Shown here one piece after another: positions 38,857 to 47,319 of a DNA stretch of 64,000 nucleotides. This DNA comes from Limosilactobacillus sp. WILCCON 0051 (lineage in GTDB: Bacteria; Bacillota; Bacilli; Lactobacillales; Lactobacillaceae). Each line of letters opens with the position of its first letter. The stretch's first letter is position 1. The notes under the pieces are model-generated. The model was given only the letters and a program-made list of their open reading frames with translations. It was not told the origin of the DNA and did not search any database. A program made the position numbers and the translations under genes. The DNA is taken from assembly GCF_039955095.1 (NCBI RefSeq), contig NZ_CP154878.1:2046001-2110000 (forward strand), written 5' to 3'.

Positions 38857-39360
38857 TTATAAAGCTTTAACCATTTTCAAATAACCGTTTTCATTACCGA
38901 TCTGATCAAATTTAAACTTTTTCAATAAAGATCTGGAACGCAGATTACCGATGGCCACATACGCCTGCAGCCGCTTAACATCGCTATTTTTTGCCAGCGC
39001 TTGCAAAAAAACGGCGAGCGCCTCACTCATAATTCCTCTTCCCCAACGATCGCGTCTCAGTAAATATCCCAGCTCCATGATGTGAGCCTGATAGTTTCCA
39101 TCGTTTGCATATATCGGGAATAAGCTGATCAAACCGAGCAGCTGCCCAGCTGGATCAGTGATTAACAAAATCTGCTGCTGGCTAAGCCAGTTATTGACCG
39201 CCCAGCCACGCATCATTTGATCATCTGGCAGCTGCAGTCCGCTTAATCTAACCAGTTCACCATCGCTTAATAGATTCAAGACAGCCTGAAGATCGTCTTG
39301 GCTGCCCATTTTAATTACGAGATGGGCAGTCTTGATTGGCCAAAACAATTGTTTGTGCAT
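38857..39360 (-). CDS. GNAT family N-acetyltransferase (RimJ/RimL-like)
   Basis: This 167-residue protein has the acetyl-CoA loop in LRRDRWGRGIMSEAL (about residues 101-115) and the later NLRSRSLLKKFKF segment of ribosomal-type acetyltransferases. The substrate is unknown. It starts at ATG 39360 after TAGGTGA and is divergent from the alpha/beta hydrolase, 43 bases away. Confidence 0.83.
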   Translation of the reverse strand: MHKQLFWPIKTAHLVIKMGSQDDLQAVLNLLSDGELVRLSGLQLPDDQMMRGWAVNNWLSQQQILLITDPAGQLLGLISLFPIYANDGNYQAHIMELGYLLRRDRWGRGIMSEALAVFLQALAKNSDVKRLQAYVAIGNLRSRSLLKKFKFDQIGNENGYLKMVKAL

Positions 39361-39403
39361 TATAATTTCACCTACCAGGATCTTTTATCAGGAGTGTTTT
39401 TTA

Positions 39404-40216
39404 ATGGAAATCATTCAAAAAAATTTAAGTACCGCCAATTATCAAACCAAAGCTGTGCTGACTGGCTATCTGCAGACGCCCGTTCCCAAGTCGCCGGTGC
39501 AGCAGTTCCGTCCGCTGATTTTTGTCCCTGGCGGCTCAATGACGCATATTCCAGTCGAACAAACTGAAAAGACCGCGCTCAGCTTTTCAGCTCGCGGCTT
39601 TCAAGTTTTCGTGCTGCGCTATACCTTCACCAGCGAACGTCAGCCGGTCTATCCCAATCCACTGATCGACTTGGCATTAGCCGTCGCGCTGCTTAGAAAA
39701 CAAGCCGCAGTCTGGCATTTAAAAGCCGATCAGCTGACGATCATGGGCTTTTCAGCTGGCGGTCAGGTTACCGCACTGTACAATGACTACTGGCATGAAG
39801 AATGGCTCAGCAGGCTCAGCGGTATTGCCAGCGATCAGCTCCGCCCCAATGCTGTCATCTTAGGCTATCCCGTCATCGATCTCAACCTTGGCTTTCCTAA
39901 AGACGCCACAACGCGTGCCAAGTGGGCCGATGATCCAGTTCGTTATAATGCCGCGGCACATGTCAACGACTTAAACGCGCCGATCTTTATGTGGACGACT
40001 TTTACCGATCAGGTCGTATCGGTACAAAATACGCTTAGCTACAGCCAAGCCTTGCTGGCCCATCAGATTCCCCAAGAATTACATATTTTTGCGCATGGCC
40101 CGCATGGAATGGACATTGCCAATGCCTTGGTTGCCCACCATGATGACGTTGATCAGCCCCACGTCGCCCACTGGGTTGAACTGGCATGTGAGTGGGTTGA
40201 TGATCTGTTTAAATAA
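39404..40216 (+). CDS. Alpha/beta hydrolase (esterase, BD-FAE type)
   Basis: The 270-residue enzyme has the nucleophile elbow GFSAGGQ (about residue 120) and an oxyanion region VPGGSM in place of HGGG. The probable acid and base are in TTFTDQVVS and HGPHGMD. It is likely a carboxylesterase acting on small esters. The ATG 39404 follows AGGAGTG. A TATAAT at 39361-39366 lies in the divergent gap. It ends in a shared terminator. Confidence 0.86.
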   Translation: MEIIQKNLSTANYQTKAVLTGYLQTPVPKSPVQQFRPLIFVPGGSMTHIPVEQTEKTALSFSARGFQVFVLRYTFTSERQPVYPNPLIDLALAVALLRKQAAVWHLKADQLTIMGFSAGGQVTALYNDYWHEEWLSRLSGIASDQLRPNAVILGYPVIDLNLGFPKDATTRAKWADDPVRYNAAAHVNDLNAPIFMWTTFTDQVVSVQNTLSYSQALLAHQIPQELHIFAHGPHGMDIANALVAHHDDVDQPHVAHWVELACEWVDDLFK

Positions 40217-40233
40217 AATTACCCAGGAAATAT

Positions 40234-40275
40234 AAAATACCCAGTGTCAAATTCAAAAGAGACACTGGGTATTTT
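40234..40275. terminator. Bidirectional terminator
   Basis: AAAATACCCAGTGTC pairs perfectly with GACACTGGGTATTTT over a 12-base loop, giving A-run and T-run on either side. It serves the hydrolase and the converging PAP2 gene. Confidence 0.88.
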
Positions 40276-40278
40276 GAT

Positions 40279-40956
40279 TCAAAGTTTCGAATTAGCAGTC
40301 TTGCGCCAACGTTTTTTTATATCGTTGGCAAACGTCAGGTAAAGCGTCTCGGAAATCTGCAGCCAGGCATAAGCCAACAGCATTGCTCCTACCGTATCAA
40401 ACGGATAGTGAGCATAAAGATAGATGCGCGAAACAGCTACCAAGAAAACGGCCATGATCAGCAGCAGCTGGCAGACCACCCGCACTGCCGCATTTTTAAT
40501 CAATGGCACCACGATCAAAAACAGCACTGCGGCCACTAGAAACGTCCCCATCACATGTCCACTGGGAAAACTGTAGCCATGGTCGCCAGTCGGGTGCTGC
40601 AGAGGCCGATCCCGTTTAACCAGGTACTTGACGATCTCATCTAAAAGGCCACCGATAATCAGCGTTAGCCAAGCCCAGAGTGCCGGCACCTTATATTTGA
40701 AGCCCCAGAGAAAGAAGGTAATGATCAGCATCCAGACAAGGGCCATCCTAGGACTGCCCAAAAACGAAACGACTACCATTATATGATAGGTTGCGTTAGG
40801 CGTATGATTAGGATTTGGTGCCAGCAGCGCCTGGAAAACCGAATCCAACACCTGCAGGATCATTGAGTTGCTCATCACCATACCAGCGACGATTAAAAAC
40901 AATACAAAGCTTACCATGAATCGCTTCCAACGATTCGGATCTTGTCCTATCAGCAT
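40279..40956 (-). CDS. PAP2 family membrane phosphatase
   Basis: This 225-residue membrane protein carries all three PAP2 motifs: KYLVKRDRP, PSGH and SRIYLYAHYPFD. It probably dephosphorylates a lipid pyrophosphate or phosphatidyl lipid at the outer face, such as undecaprenyl pyrophosphate. It starts at ATG 40956 after AAAGGAG; an extended -10 TATAAT is at 41016-41011. Confidence 0.9.
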   Translation of the reverse strand: MLIGQDPNRWKRFMVSFVLFLIVAGMVMSNSMILQVLDSVFQALLAPNPNHTPNATYHIMVVVSFLGSPRMALVWMLIITFFLWGFKYKVPALWAWLTLIIGGLLDEIVKYLVKRDRPLQHPTGDHGYSFPSGHVMGTFLVAAVLFLIVVPLIKNAAVRVVCQLLLIMAVFLVAVSRIYLYAHYPFDTVGAMLLAYAWLQISETLYLTFANDIKKRWRKTANSKL

Positions 40957-41023
40957 GTTAAAATTGCTCCTTTGTTGGATCTTGTCATGGCATCAGCCAC
41001 AATAAATTTAATTATAGCACACC

Positions 41024-41485
41024 CTACCGATTTCTTAAGTGGTGTTCAGAGAATAACAGTCGATTAATCAGATCACCCAGGCCAAAGCCCAGCGTAATCG
41101 CACCAGCAATTACCAAAACCTGATAAAGATATACCAATGCCGCACCATTGCTTCCCAAGACAAAGCTGCGCACCATTTTATAGGCTTGTCCACCAGGAAC
41201 CAGCGGCACCAGTGCGGGAACGTTAAAGATGATCATCGGCATTTTTCGCCAGCGGGCGGCCGCCATACTCAAGACGCCAATCATAATGGCAGCCAGCAGA
41301 TTGCTTAAAGCCAGCCCCAGATGCAGCTGATAGTAGACTACCCAGTAAAATGCCCAGCTGGCTCCACCGATCGCACCTGCGCAGTGATAGGCCCGACGCG
41401 GTATGTTCAGTAGGATTCCAAAACAAATTGTCGAAAGGTCAGCCAGCACAAATTCAAAGATTAATCTAACCCAAAAGTTTTCCAT
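41024..41485 (-). CDS. Threonine/serine exporter family, small subunit (ThrE C-terminal type)
   Basis: The 153-residue, four to five helix protein matches the DUF3815 half of ThrE, with FNVPALVPLVPGG as the marker. It pairs with the larger half encoded 12 bases upstream, and the two together correspond to a single ThrE protein. It should export threonine, serine or a similar small molecule. Confidence 0.85.
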   Translation of the reverse strand: MENFWVRLIFEFVLADLSTICFGILLNIPRRAYHCAGAIGGASWAFYWVVYYQLHLGLALSNLLAAIMIGVLSMAAARWRKMPMIIFNVPALVPLVPGGQAYKMVRSFVLGSNGAALVYLYQVLVIAGAITLGFGLGDLINRLLFSEHHLRNR

Positions 41486-41497
41486 GCTCTACCTCGC

Positions 41498-42256
41498 TCA
41501 AACGTATCGCAACACAAAAACAATTGCGCAGCCAATGGCAATTGCCGTCAGCGTGGCTTCAACCGCGCGTGACGTACCACTGATCAGATCACCAGACATT
41601 AGATCACGAGCCGCATTGGTCAAAGGGACACCTGGAACCAGCGGCATCACGCAGCCAATGATAATGTCATTAACGTCGTTGGCCCAATGCAGCTTGACAA
41701 ATCCCACGGTCAAAAGCGCAATCACTAAGGAAGCACAAAACTCATTAACAAAACGCGCTTTAGAATGCTTCCCTAAAGTCAGATAGACCTGGTAGCTCAC
41801 CAAGGCAATCACGGCCGCAAACAATGAATCATGGACATTGCCAGTATAAACGATCGTCAGCGCCCAGCTAAGCACGCCGGCTGCCACGCACTGAACAAAA
41901 TCTGAAGTCTGCTGCGGCTGCTGGTCAACTTTCTGCAGTTTTGCATACAGTGTCTCAACATCGATTTCATGAGCAGCAAACTGCCGAGAAAGACTGTTGA
42001 CGGCTGCAACCTTGTTAAGATTCAATTTTCGTTGATGAATATCAATTACCTGAGCGTTTGGCAGGTGTTCGGCGCTGGCAACGATCGCTGTCATCGTCGT
42101 AAATGCCTCAAAGTTTTTCAGCTGCGCGCTCAGTGCCATTCGTCGCATCGTGTCATTAACGCGTTCCATATTTGAGCCGTTTTCGATCAGCAAGCGCCCC
42201 GCTAGTAGACACGCGGTAATGGCAAGATCCTTTTTATCCTTGCTTTCCACTTTCAA
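41498..42256 (-). CDS. Threonine/serine exporter family, large subunit (DUF1212)
   Basis: This 252-residue protein starts with the cytosolic DUF1212 segment (ENGSNMERVNDTMRRMA) and continues into membrane helices with VMPLVPGVPLTNAARDL. The start is TTG 42256 after AAGGATGG. It forms a two-gene operon with the small subunit. In lactobacilli such pairs are common and often unassigned. Confidence 0.86.
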   Translation of the reverse strand: MKVESKDKKDLAITACLLAGRLLIENGSNMERVNDTMRRMALSAQLKNFEAFTTMTAIVASAEHLPNAQVIDIHQRKLNLNKVAAVNSLSRQFAAHEIDVETLYAKLQKVDQQPQQTSDFVQCVAAGVLSWALTIVYTGNVHDSLFAAVIALVSYQVYLTLGKHSKARFVNEFCASLVIALLTVGFVKLHWANDVNDIIIGCVMPLVPGVPLTNAARDLMSGDLISGTSRAVEATLTAIAIGCAIVFVLRYV

Positions 42257-42298
42257 TCATCCATCCTTATTATCGGTGAATTTATCCAGGCATCAGCT

Positions 42299-42337
42299 AA
42301 AAACAACAAAAGGTTCAATGCATCATGCATTAAACCC
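42299..42337 (-). terminator. Terminator after mntR-like gene
   Basis: On the minus strand GGTTTAATGCA pairs with TGCATTGAACC around a three-base loop, followed by TTTTGTTGTTTTT. Confidence 0.82.
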
Positions 42338-42357
42338 GAGCCCTAAGATTTAATTGT

Positions 42358-43023
42358 CTAGTCCTGCAAAGGCTCCTGATTAACGAAAATATTATGCGAA
42401 GCCTTATAGGAAATGCTGAGCTGCTGATCATTATCCAGACATTCAACCAAGATCGGTCCTTCAAATGGTTCGTGTTTGATTACCTTAACCTTGGCATGCA
42501 GCTGAAGACCAACCTCATTTAAATAGGTCAGCAGCTCATGATTATCTAAGAAGCGTTCAATAACGACCGTTTCACCATCTTCTGCATCGGCCAGCAGACG
42601 ATGACTGACACTGTCAAACTTGCCATTGGCAGCCGGAATAACGCCACCATGCGGACAGTACTTGGGATGATTTAAAAAGGCATCCAGAGCTGTCGCCAAA
42701 CGATCGCTGGTATTATGCTCCAAAATCTCGGCTTCTGGGTGAACATCCGTCATGCTGTAGTGCAGATCATCAACCAAAAAAGTCTCCCACAGCCGATGCT
42801 TTCTGACCAATTCAGCAGCGTGCTTGATTCCCTCTGGCGTCAAAGCAATCCCATCATATGGTTCATGAGATACCAAGCCTTCCTCCGTCAGCTTGGTGAT
42901 CATTTCTGTTACTGAACCGGCTGCGATGCCCAATCCCAGTGAAATTTCTTTATTAGAAACCTTTTTATAGCCACCGCCCAGCTCAAAAATTATCTTTAAA
43001 TAGTCTTCTTTCATTGGGGTCAT
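42358..43023 (-). CDS. DtxR/MntR family metal-dependent regulator
   Basis: The 221-residue repressor has the winged helix with KEISLGLGIAAGSVTEMITKL (about 25-45), metal ligands in the region HRLWETFLVDDLHY and HPEAEILEHN, and a C-terminal FeoA-like SH3 domain from about residue 150. It should sense manganese or iron. It is divergent from a CDF exporter. The AGGAGG lies about 14 bases before the ATG, which is long. Confidence 0.88.
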   Translation of the reverse strand: MTPMKEDYLKIIFELGGGYKKVSNKEISLGLGIAAGSVTEMITKLTEEGLVSHEPYDGIALTPEGIKHAAELVRKHRLWETFLVDDLHYSMTDVHPEAEILEHNTSDRLATALDAFLNHPKYCPHGGVIPAANGKFDSVSHRLLADAEDGETVVIERFLDNHELLTYLNEVGLQLHAKVKVIKHEPFEGPILVECLDNDQQLSISYKASHNIFVNQEPLQD

Positions 43024-43192
43024 GTTTTGTAAAACTTCCTCCTAAAATATCAGCGGCAGTAAGTGTCGTCGAGCTTTTAACCATGTATTTTTCCATATTG
43101 AAACTAATCAGATTATAACATATCATAAAAATGTAATTTGGAATACCTAAATCTATTTTTAGCTTATTTATTTTAAGGTGGGGAGTGATTTC

Positions 43193-44095
43193 ATGGAACG
43201 GCCCAACGTTTCCAGACAGCGCTTCTTAATCGTGACGCTGCTTAATGTTTTGATTACCGTTGTCGAGATTATTGGGGGATTGGTATCCGGCAGTCTGGCA
43301 CTGCTTTCCGATGCCTTTCACAACTTAGGGGACTCGATCTCGATTGTTTTAGGCTACTTTGCCCAAGTTATTTCGGGCCGGCCAGAAAATCGCCGACGTA
43401 CTTATGGCTACCGGCGAGCTGAGATTCTTTCGGCAATGGCCAACAGTATCTTTTTGATTGTCGTTTCAATCGCGCTGATCGTTGAAGCCATTAAGCGATT
43501 CAGCCATCCCGAACACATCAATGGCCGGATCATGCTGATCGTAGCGATTATCGGACTGATTGCCAACCTGGTTTCTGCGCAGCTTTTACATAGCGGCAGC
43601 CATGACAGTCTAAACGTCAAGGCTACCTATCTGCACGTCTTAAGCGATGCACTGTCTTCAATTGCCGTAATTTTTGGCGGCGTGATCTTAATGTTTTTCA
43701 ACATCACCTGGCTTGACCCAACCTTGACGATCCTGGTTGCACTCTACATCGCCAAGGAGGCCTTGCCAATCATCAAGCAGACCTTAAGCATTCTGATGCA
43801 GTCGTCGCCTGATCTGGACTACGAAGCCATCAAGCATGATCTGATGCAGGTACCAGGAGTCGTAGGCGTCCACCATGTTCATGCCTGGACGATTGATGAG
43901 CACCGCATCGTCTTTTCAGCACACCTCAACTGCCATGATATGATGCTGAGCGAAGTCGAAAAAATCTATCTGCAGGTTGAAAAAATCCTAAACGACAAAT
44001 ATGACATCAAACACGTCACTTTGCAGGCCGAATGCCAGCGTGGACGTGATGAAGAGCTCTTTAATCCACCGGTTGACCATGACAAGCTGTGCTGA
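43193..44095 (+). CDS. Cation diffusion facilitator metal exporter
   Basis: This 300-residue CDF protein has paired metal sites HNLGD in helix II (about 44-48) and HVLSD in helix V, and a cytosolic C-terminal domain from about residue 205 with HHVHAWTID. It would export zinc or manganese by proton antiport. An upstream in-frame GTG overlaps the ribosome binding site GGTGGGGAG, so ATG 43193 was chosen. The DtxR-type gene is divergent, 169 bases away. Confidence 0.92.
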   Translation: MERPNVSRQRFLIVTLLNVLITVVEIIGGLVSGSLALLSDAFHNLGDSISIVLGYFAQVISGRPENRRRTYGYRRAEILSAMANSIFLIVVSIALIVEAIKRFSHPEHINGRIMLIVAIIGLIANLVSAQLLHSGSHDSLNVKATYLHVLSDALSSIAVIFGGVILMFFNITWLDPTLTILVALYIAKEALPIIKQTLSILMQSSPDLDYEAIKHDLMQVPGVVGVHHVHAWTIDEHRIVFSAHLNCHDMMLSEVEKIYLQVEKILNDKYDIKHVTLQAECQRGRDEELFNPPVDHDKLC

Positions 44096-44171
44096 TGAGC
44101 TCATCATGGCGCTTGACTGATGAGTTTGAGCAGTCCGAACAATAATTTACACGATTTTTACCAAATTGCTA

Positions 44172-44199
44172 TTGCTTTATCATACTAAGCGTCTATAAT
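44172..44199 (+). promoter_or_regulatory. glpQ promoter
   Basis: TTGCTT and TATAAT are 16 bases apart, about 45 bases before the ATG. Confidence 0.72.
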
Positions 44200-44243
44200 T
44201 CGGTTCGAGAAATAAGCAAAGACAATCTTTAAGAGGTAAAAAA

Positions 44244-44957
44244 ATGAATACTCAATCAAATCAAGCCATCCAAACCAAGATTTTTGGGCACCGCGGCTAT
44301 CCTGCCAAGTTTCCGGAGAATTCATTAGCCGGTTTTCGCTATGTGGTTGCCCACCAGATCGATGGCGTTGAATTTGACGTTCACCTGACTTCTGATTGCG
44401 TTCCGGTTATCATGCACGATGAAACCATTGACCGCACGACAGACGGTACCGGCCGCATCGTTGACTACACGCTGGCTGAGCTGCGTCGGTTTAAGCTGAG
44501 CAATGGCGAATCCATTCCAACTCTGGATGAGCTGCTGGACGTATTTGAAAACAAAGACGTCTGGATCAATCTGGAATTCAAGACCGACAACATTGCCTAC
44601 CAAGACATTGAAAAAATCGTTATGCCAATGGTCAACCAACACCAATTGCTGCATCCGGTTATCTACTCATCATTTAATCTGCAGACGTTAAAAAACTGCA
44701 TGCAGCTTGACGCAACGCAGGACTATAACTGGCTGACTGAAAATGACGTACCCAAAGCCCAGGAATTCGTGAAAAAAGAACACCTGCATGGCATTCACCC
44801 GCACCATTACCAGGCAACCACCGCTACACAGCGCGTCTGGACCGTTAATGACGATCAAGAGGCCCAGCAGCTGTTTGAAAAAAACGTTGCCGGTATTTTT
44901 ACCAATCGATTTGAAGACATGGTTCAATTAAGGAAAAACGTTCAAATCGCTCAATAG
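44244..44957 (+). CDS. glpQ: Glycerophosphodiester phosphodiesterase
   Basis: The 237-residue TIM-barrel enzyme hydrolyses glycerophosphodiesters to glycerol-3-phosphate. It shows the family signatures GHRGYPAKFPENS (15-27), GVEFDVHLT and MHDETIDRTTDG with the catalytic histidines and acidic metal ligands. There is no signal peptide, so the substrate is probably cytosolic. Confidence 0.94.
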   Translation: MNTQSNQAIQTKIFGHRGYPAKFPENSLAGFRYVVAHQIDGVEFDVHLTSDCVPVIMHDETIDRTTDGTGRIVDYTLAELRRFKLSNGESIPTLDELLDVFENKDVWINLEFKTDNIAYQDIEKIVMPMVNQHQLLHPVIYSSFNLQTLKNCMQLDATQDYNWLTENDVPKAQEFVKKEHLHGIHPHHYQATTATQRVWTVNDDQEAQQLFEKNVAGIFTNRFEDMVQLRKNVQIAQ

Positions 44958-44961
44958 CTTC

Positions 44962-44999
44962 AAATCCTCGTTTCAAAAACTTGTGACGAGGATTTTTTT
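44962..44999 (+). terminator. Terminator after glpQ
   Basis: AAATCCTCGT pairs with ACGAGGATTT over a 14-base loop and is followed by a T-run. Confidence 0.85.
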
Positions 45000-45007
45000 G
45001 CTGACAT

Positions 45008-45040
45008 CAAAAAAATCCGAAATGACGGACATCTCGGATT
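45008..45040 (-). terminator. Terminator after the VIT pair
   Basis: On the minus strand AATCCGAGATG pairs with CATTTCGGATT (one G-T pair) over a five-base loop, followed by T residues. Confidence 0.82.
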
Positions 45041-45058
45041 AGCACATTATTGACAATT

Positions 45059-45745
45059 TTAAAACAGCTTACCAACACAGTAGTGAATAATAACGGTAAT
45101 AATGCCAACGATAATATTACGAACGATTGCTACCTTAACCAAGCCATTGCCCAATTTGGAACTGATATATCCAGTCAGTGCACTGGTAAGGATGACTGCC
45201 AGAATTACGGCTTCCCAGCGCCAGGCCAGCGGTGCCAAGACCATTGCCAAAAGTGGCAGCAGTCCTCCTGCCGCCGCCGCTGCCAGGGATGAGAAGGCTG
45301 CATTCCATGGGTTGAGATAATGTCCCAGCTCAATATCGTATTTAACTCGTACCACCGTCTGCAGCGGCTTTTTATTCAGCAGGTCCTTGGCAATTGCCGT
45401 TGCGGTTGCCTCGCTGACCCCTTTTTCCATGTAGTGATCGCGAACTGCGACAACCTCGCTTTCAAAGTCATGCTTGAGCAGATATTCCTCATGAGCAACG
45501 GCTGATTTTTCCGTATCCTTTTGCGTAGAGACTGATGCATACTCGCCAGATGCCATTGAAAAAGCGCAGGCCAACAGATCCGACAGACCAGCAATAAAAA
45601 TCGTAAATTGATCCGTTGTTGCCGCTGCTACTGAAACCAGTACGCCAACGACCGTCAAGATTCCGTCATTGGCTCCCAAGACACCCGCACGCAGCGTATT
45701 GAGCTTTTCTTGCATCGTCTGCTTGGGCTTTTTGTTTTGATCCAT
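45059..45745 (-). CDS. VIT1/CCC1 family membrane protein, copy 1
   Basis: This 228-residue protein has five hydrophobic segments and the VIT pattern GVLGANDGILTVVGV near the start and FSMASGEYASVSTQKD, then a charged cytosolic loop with many acidic and histidine residues. The family moves iron or manganese into vacuoles or out of cells. It lies 15 bases after its paralogue in the same operon. Confidence 0.88.
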   Translation of the reverse strand: MDQNKKPKQTMQEKLNTLRAGVLGANDGILTVVGVLVSVAAATTDQFTIFIAGLSDLLACAFSMASGEYASVSTQKDTEKSAVAHEEYLLKHDFESEVVAVRDHYMEKGVSEATATAIAKDLLNKKPLQTVVRVKYDIELGHYLNPWNAAFSSLAAAAAGGLLPLLAMVLAPLAWRWEAVILAVILTSALTGYISSKLGNGLVKVAIVRNIIVGIITVIIHYCVGKLF

Positions 45746-45760
45746 TTTCGCTTACCCCTT

Positions 45761-46441
45761 TCAACGTGCAAAAAGCTGACCAATCAAATACGTTACCAGC
45801 ATCGTCAAAAAACCGGATGCTACGTTGCGAATCACTGACTTCAACCGGTTCGACTTGCCCAAAACGGCTGCCAGATAGCCAGTAATGATCAACGCAATCA
45901 AAACGGCAATGATCGTAGCGGCAATCGCGATCTCATGCGGAAAGCTCATCACGGCAACCATTGGTAAAATCGAGCCTAAAGGAAACGCGACCAATGAGGC
46001 AACTGCTGCCGCATAAGGACTGGTAAATTCCTTGGGATTGAAGCCATAGCGCTCTTGAACGGTCGTAACCAGTGGATCCTCATCCATCAGCTCTTTAGTG
46101 GCTTGGTGAGCTAATTTGGGATCAATATCTTGCGCCAAGAACTTATTTTTGACATAGTTGAATTCACGATCATAATCTTCTGACAATCGTTCCTTTTCTT
46201 CAATCAATGCCATCTTCTGCGAGTCTTTTTCAGTAGAGACGGAAACATACTCGCCCATACACATTGAAATCGTCCCCGCCAGACTGCCGGAAAGTCCTGA
46301 AATTAAAATTGCATGTGGATTGCTAGTCGCAGCCGCCACCCCAATTACGATCCCAGCAACCGAGATGATGCCATCATTGGCCCCCATCACACTGGCTCGC
46401 AGCACATTGATCTTTTGTGCCAGCGACATTTTCTTTTTCAT
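45761..46441 (-). CDS. VIT1/CCC1 family membrane protein, copy 2
   Basis: The 226-residue paralogue has SVMGANDGIISVAGIVIG and CMGEYVSVSTEKDSQK at the same places. The loop and the last helices differ from copy 1, so this is an old duplication or a heteromer. It is the first gene of the operon, with a good promoter and a GAAAAGAGGA ribosome binding site. Confidence 0.88.
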   Translation of the reverse strand: MKKKMSLAQKINVLRASVMGANDGIISVAGIVIGVAAATSNPHAILISGLSGSLAGTISMCMGEYVSVSTEKDSQKMALIEEKERLSEDYDREFNYVKNKFLAQDIDPKLAHQATKELMDEDPLVTTVQERYGFNPKEFTSPYAAAVASLVAFPLGSILPMVAVMSFPHEIAIAATIIAVLIALIITGYLAAVLGKSNRLKSVIRNVASGFLTMLVTYLIGQLFAR

Positions 46442-46476
46442 AAGCCAGTCCTCTTTTCTTCTCCTAGTTTAGAATC

Positions 46477-46504
46477 ATTATAACATAGAACTGAGAACCG
46501 ACAA
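46477..46504 (-). promoter_or_regulatory. Promoter of the VIT pair
   Basis: TTGTCG (46504-46499) and TATAAT (46482-46477) are 16 bases apart on the minus strand, with a TGT extension. Confidence 0.75.
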
Positions 46505-46531
46505 GTTTTTTATTTTGTCAGCTAAAACTAA

Positions 46532-46575
46532 AAGGCAAGTCCGATGCCGCCAACAGCATTCGGCTTGCCTTTTTT
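46532..46575. terminator. Terminator after usp gene
   Basis: On the minus strand GGCAAGCCGAATGC pairs with GCATCGGACTTGCC (with one mismatch), followed by TTTTAGTTTT. The plus strand also has a T-run. Confidence 0.8.
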
Positions 46576-46605
46576 AGGATTGTCAAAATATTTTTGATCA
46601 GCTGA

Positions 46606-47082
46606 CTATTCGTAGTGAGTAACCTCATCCGTACGAATTACGAAAACCGAAGTTCCCGAATGCTTAACCATGTATGAAGCCTGTGAACCAACCGTATTGC
46701 GATTGCCGTTTTTACCAATTGAGCCAATAATCAGCAGATCTGGTTTAAATTCAGGGATTACATGGTTGCAGATTCGTTCAGCGGGACGATCGCCTTGGTC
46801 AACAATCGCCGTGATTTTTTTAGGATCCACGCCATAATCAATCGCAGCCTGCACGTAGTCGTTCAAGCGCTTGCGTAAATCATCTTCCGTACTGTGAACG
46901 TAGTCTTTGTCCAATGCCTGATAAATGTTGACCCGGTTAGTCTCCAAGATCGAAACGATTCCAATCTCAGACCCATCACGCTTTGCCTTATCAACGGCGT
47001 AGGAAAAGGCAGCCCGAGCGTCAGGCGCATCATCAACGCCGACGAGAATCTTTTTGAATTTCTTTGGCTTAATGTCGAACAA
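46606..47082 (-). CDS. Universal stress protein (UspA family)
   Basis: This protein of about 158 residues has the Usp nucleotide-binding fold: ILVGVDDAPDARAAF near the N-terminus and IIGSIGKNGNRNTVGSQASYMVKHS near the end, which includes the G-X2-G-X9-G(S/T) ATP motif. The TTG at 47082, seven bases after GAGAGGAG, was chosen over an upstream codon that lies before the ribosome binding site. Promoter: TTTACA, 16 bases, TAACAT (47189-47162). Confidence 0.88.
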   Translation of the reverse strand: MFDIKPKKFKKILVGVDDAPDARAAFSYAVDKAKRDGSEIGIVSILETNRVNIYQALDKDYVHSTEDDLRKRLNDYVQAAIDYGVDPKKITAIVDQGDRPAERICNHVIPEFKPDLLIIGSIGKNGNRNTVGSQASYMVKHSGTSVFVIRTDEVTHYE

Positions 47083-47161
47083 ACTAACGACTCCTCTCTT
47101 AGATAGCAAACCGACTCCACTCGCCGGTACTGACTAATGTTCATTTAACTCATCTATGTCT

Positions 47162-47189
47162 ATGTTACTACATTTACCGGCTTTGTAAA
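47162..47189 (-). promoter_or_regulatory. usp promoter
   Basis: TTTACA (47189-47184) and TAACAT (47167-47162) are 16 bases apart on the minus strand. Confidence 0.6.
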
Positions 47190-47259
47190 CTCAATTTTTT
47201 AGACAAGCCTAAATATTATTTAATGAATCATAAAATGTTTGCCGGCTATTTAGTTTAAT

Positions 47260-47281
47260 TAATGATCATTAGCGTTATAAT
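47260..47281 (+). promoter_or_regulatory. Multicopper oxidase promoter with palindrome
   Basis: A perfect 12-base palindrome TAATGATCATTA (47260-47271) is followed five bases later by TATAAT (47276-47281). The palindrome takes up the promoter spacer, so a bound protein would compete with RNA polymerase. No good -35 is seen. Confidence 0.55.
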
Positions 47282-47319
47282 AGTTTTGTAAACGTATTCA
47301 TTTAAGGGAGGTTATTGAC

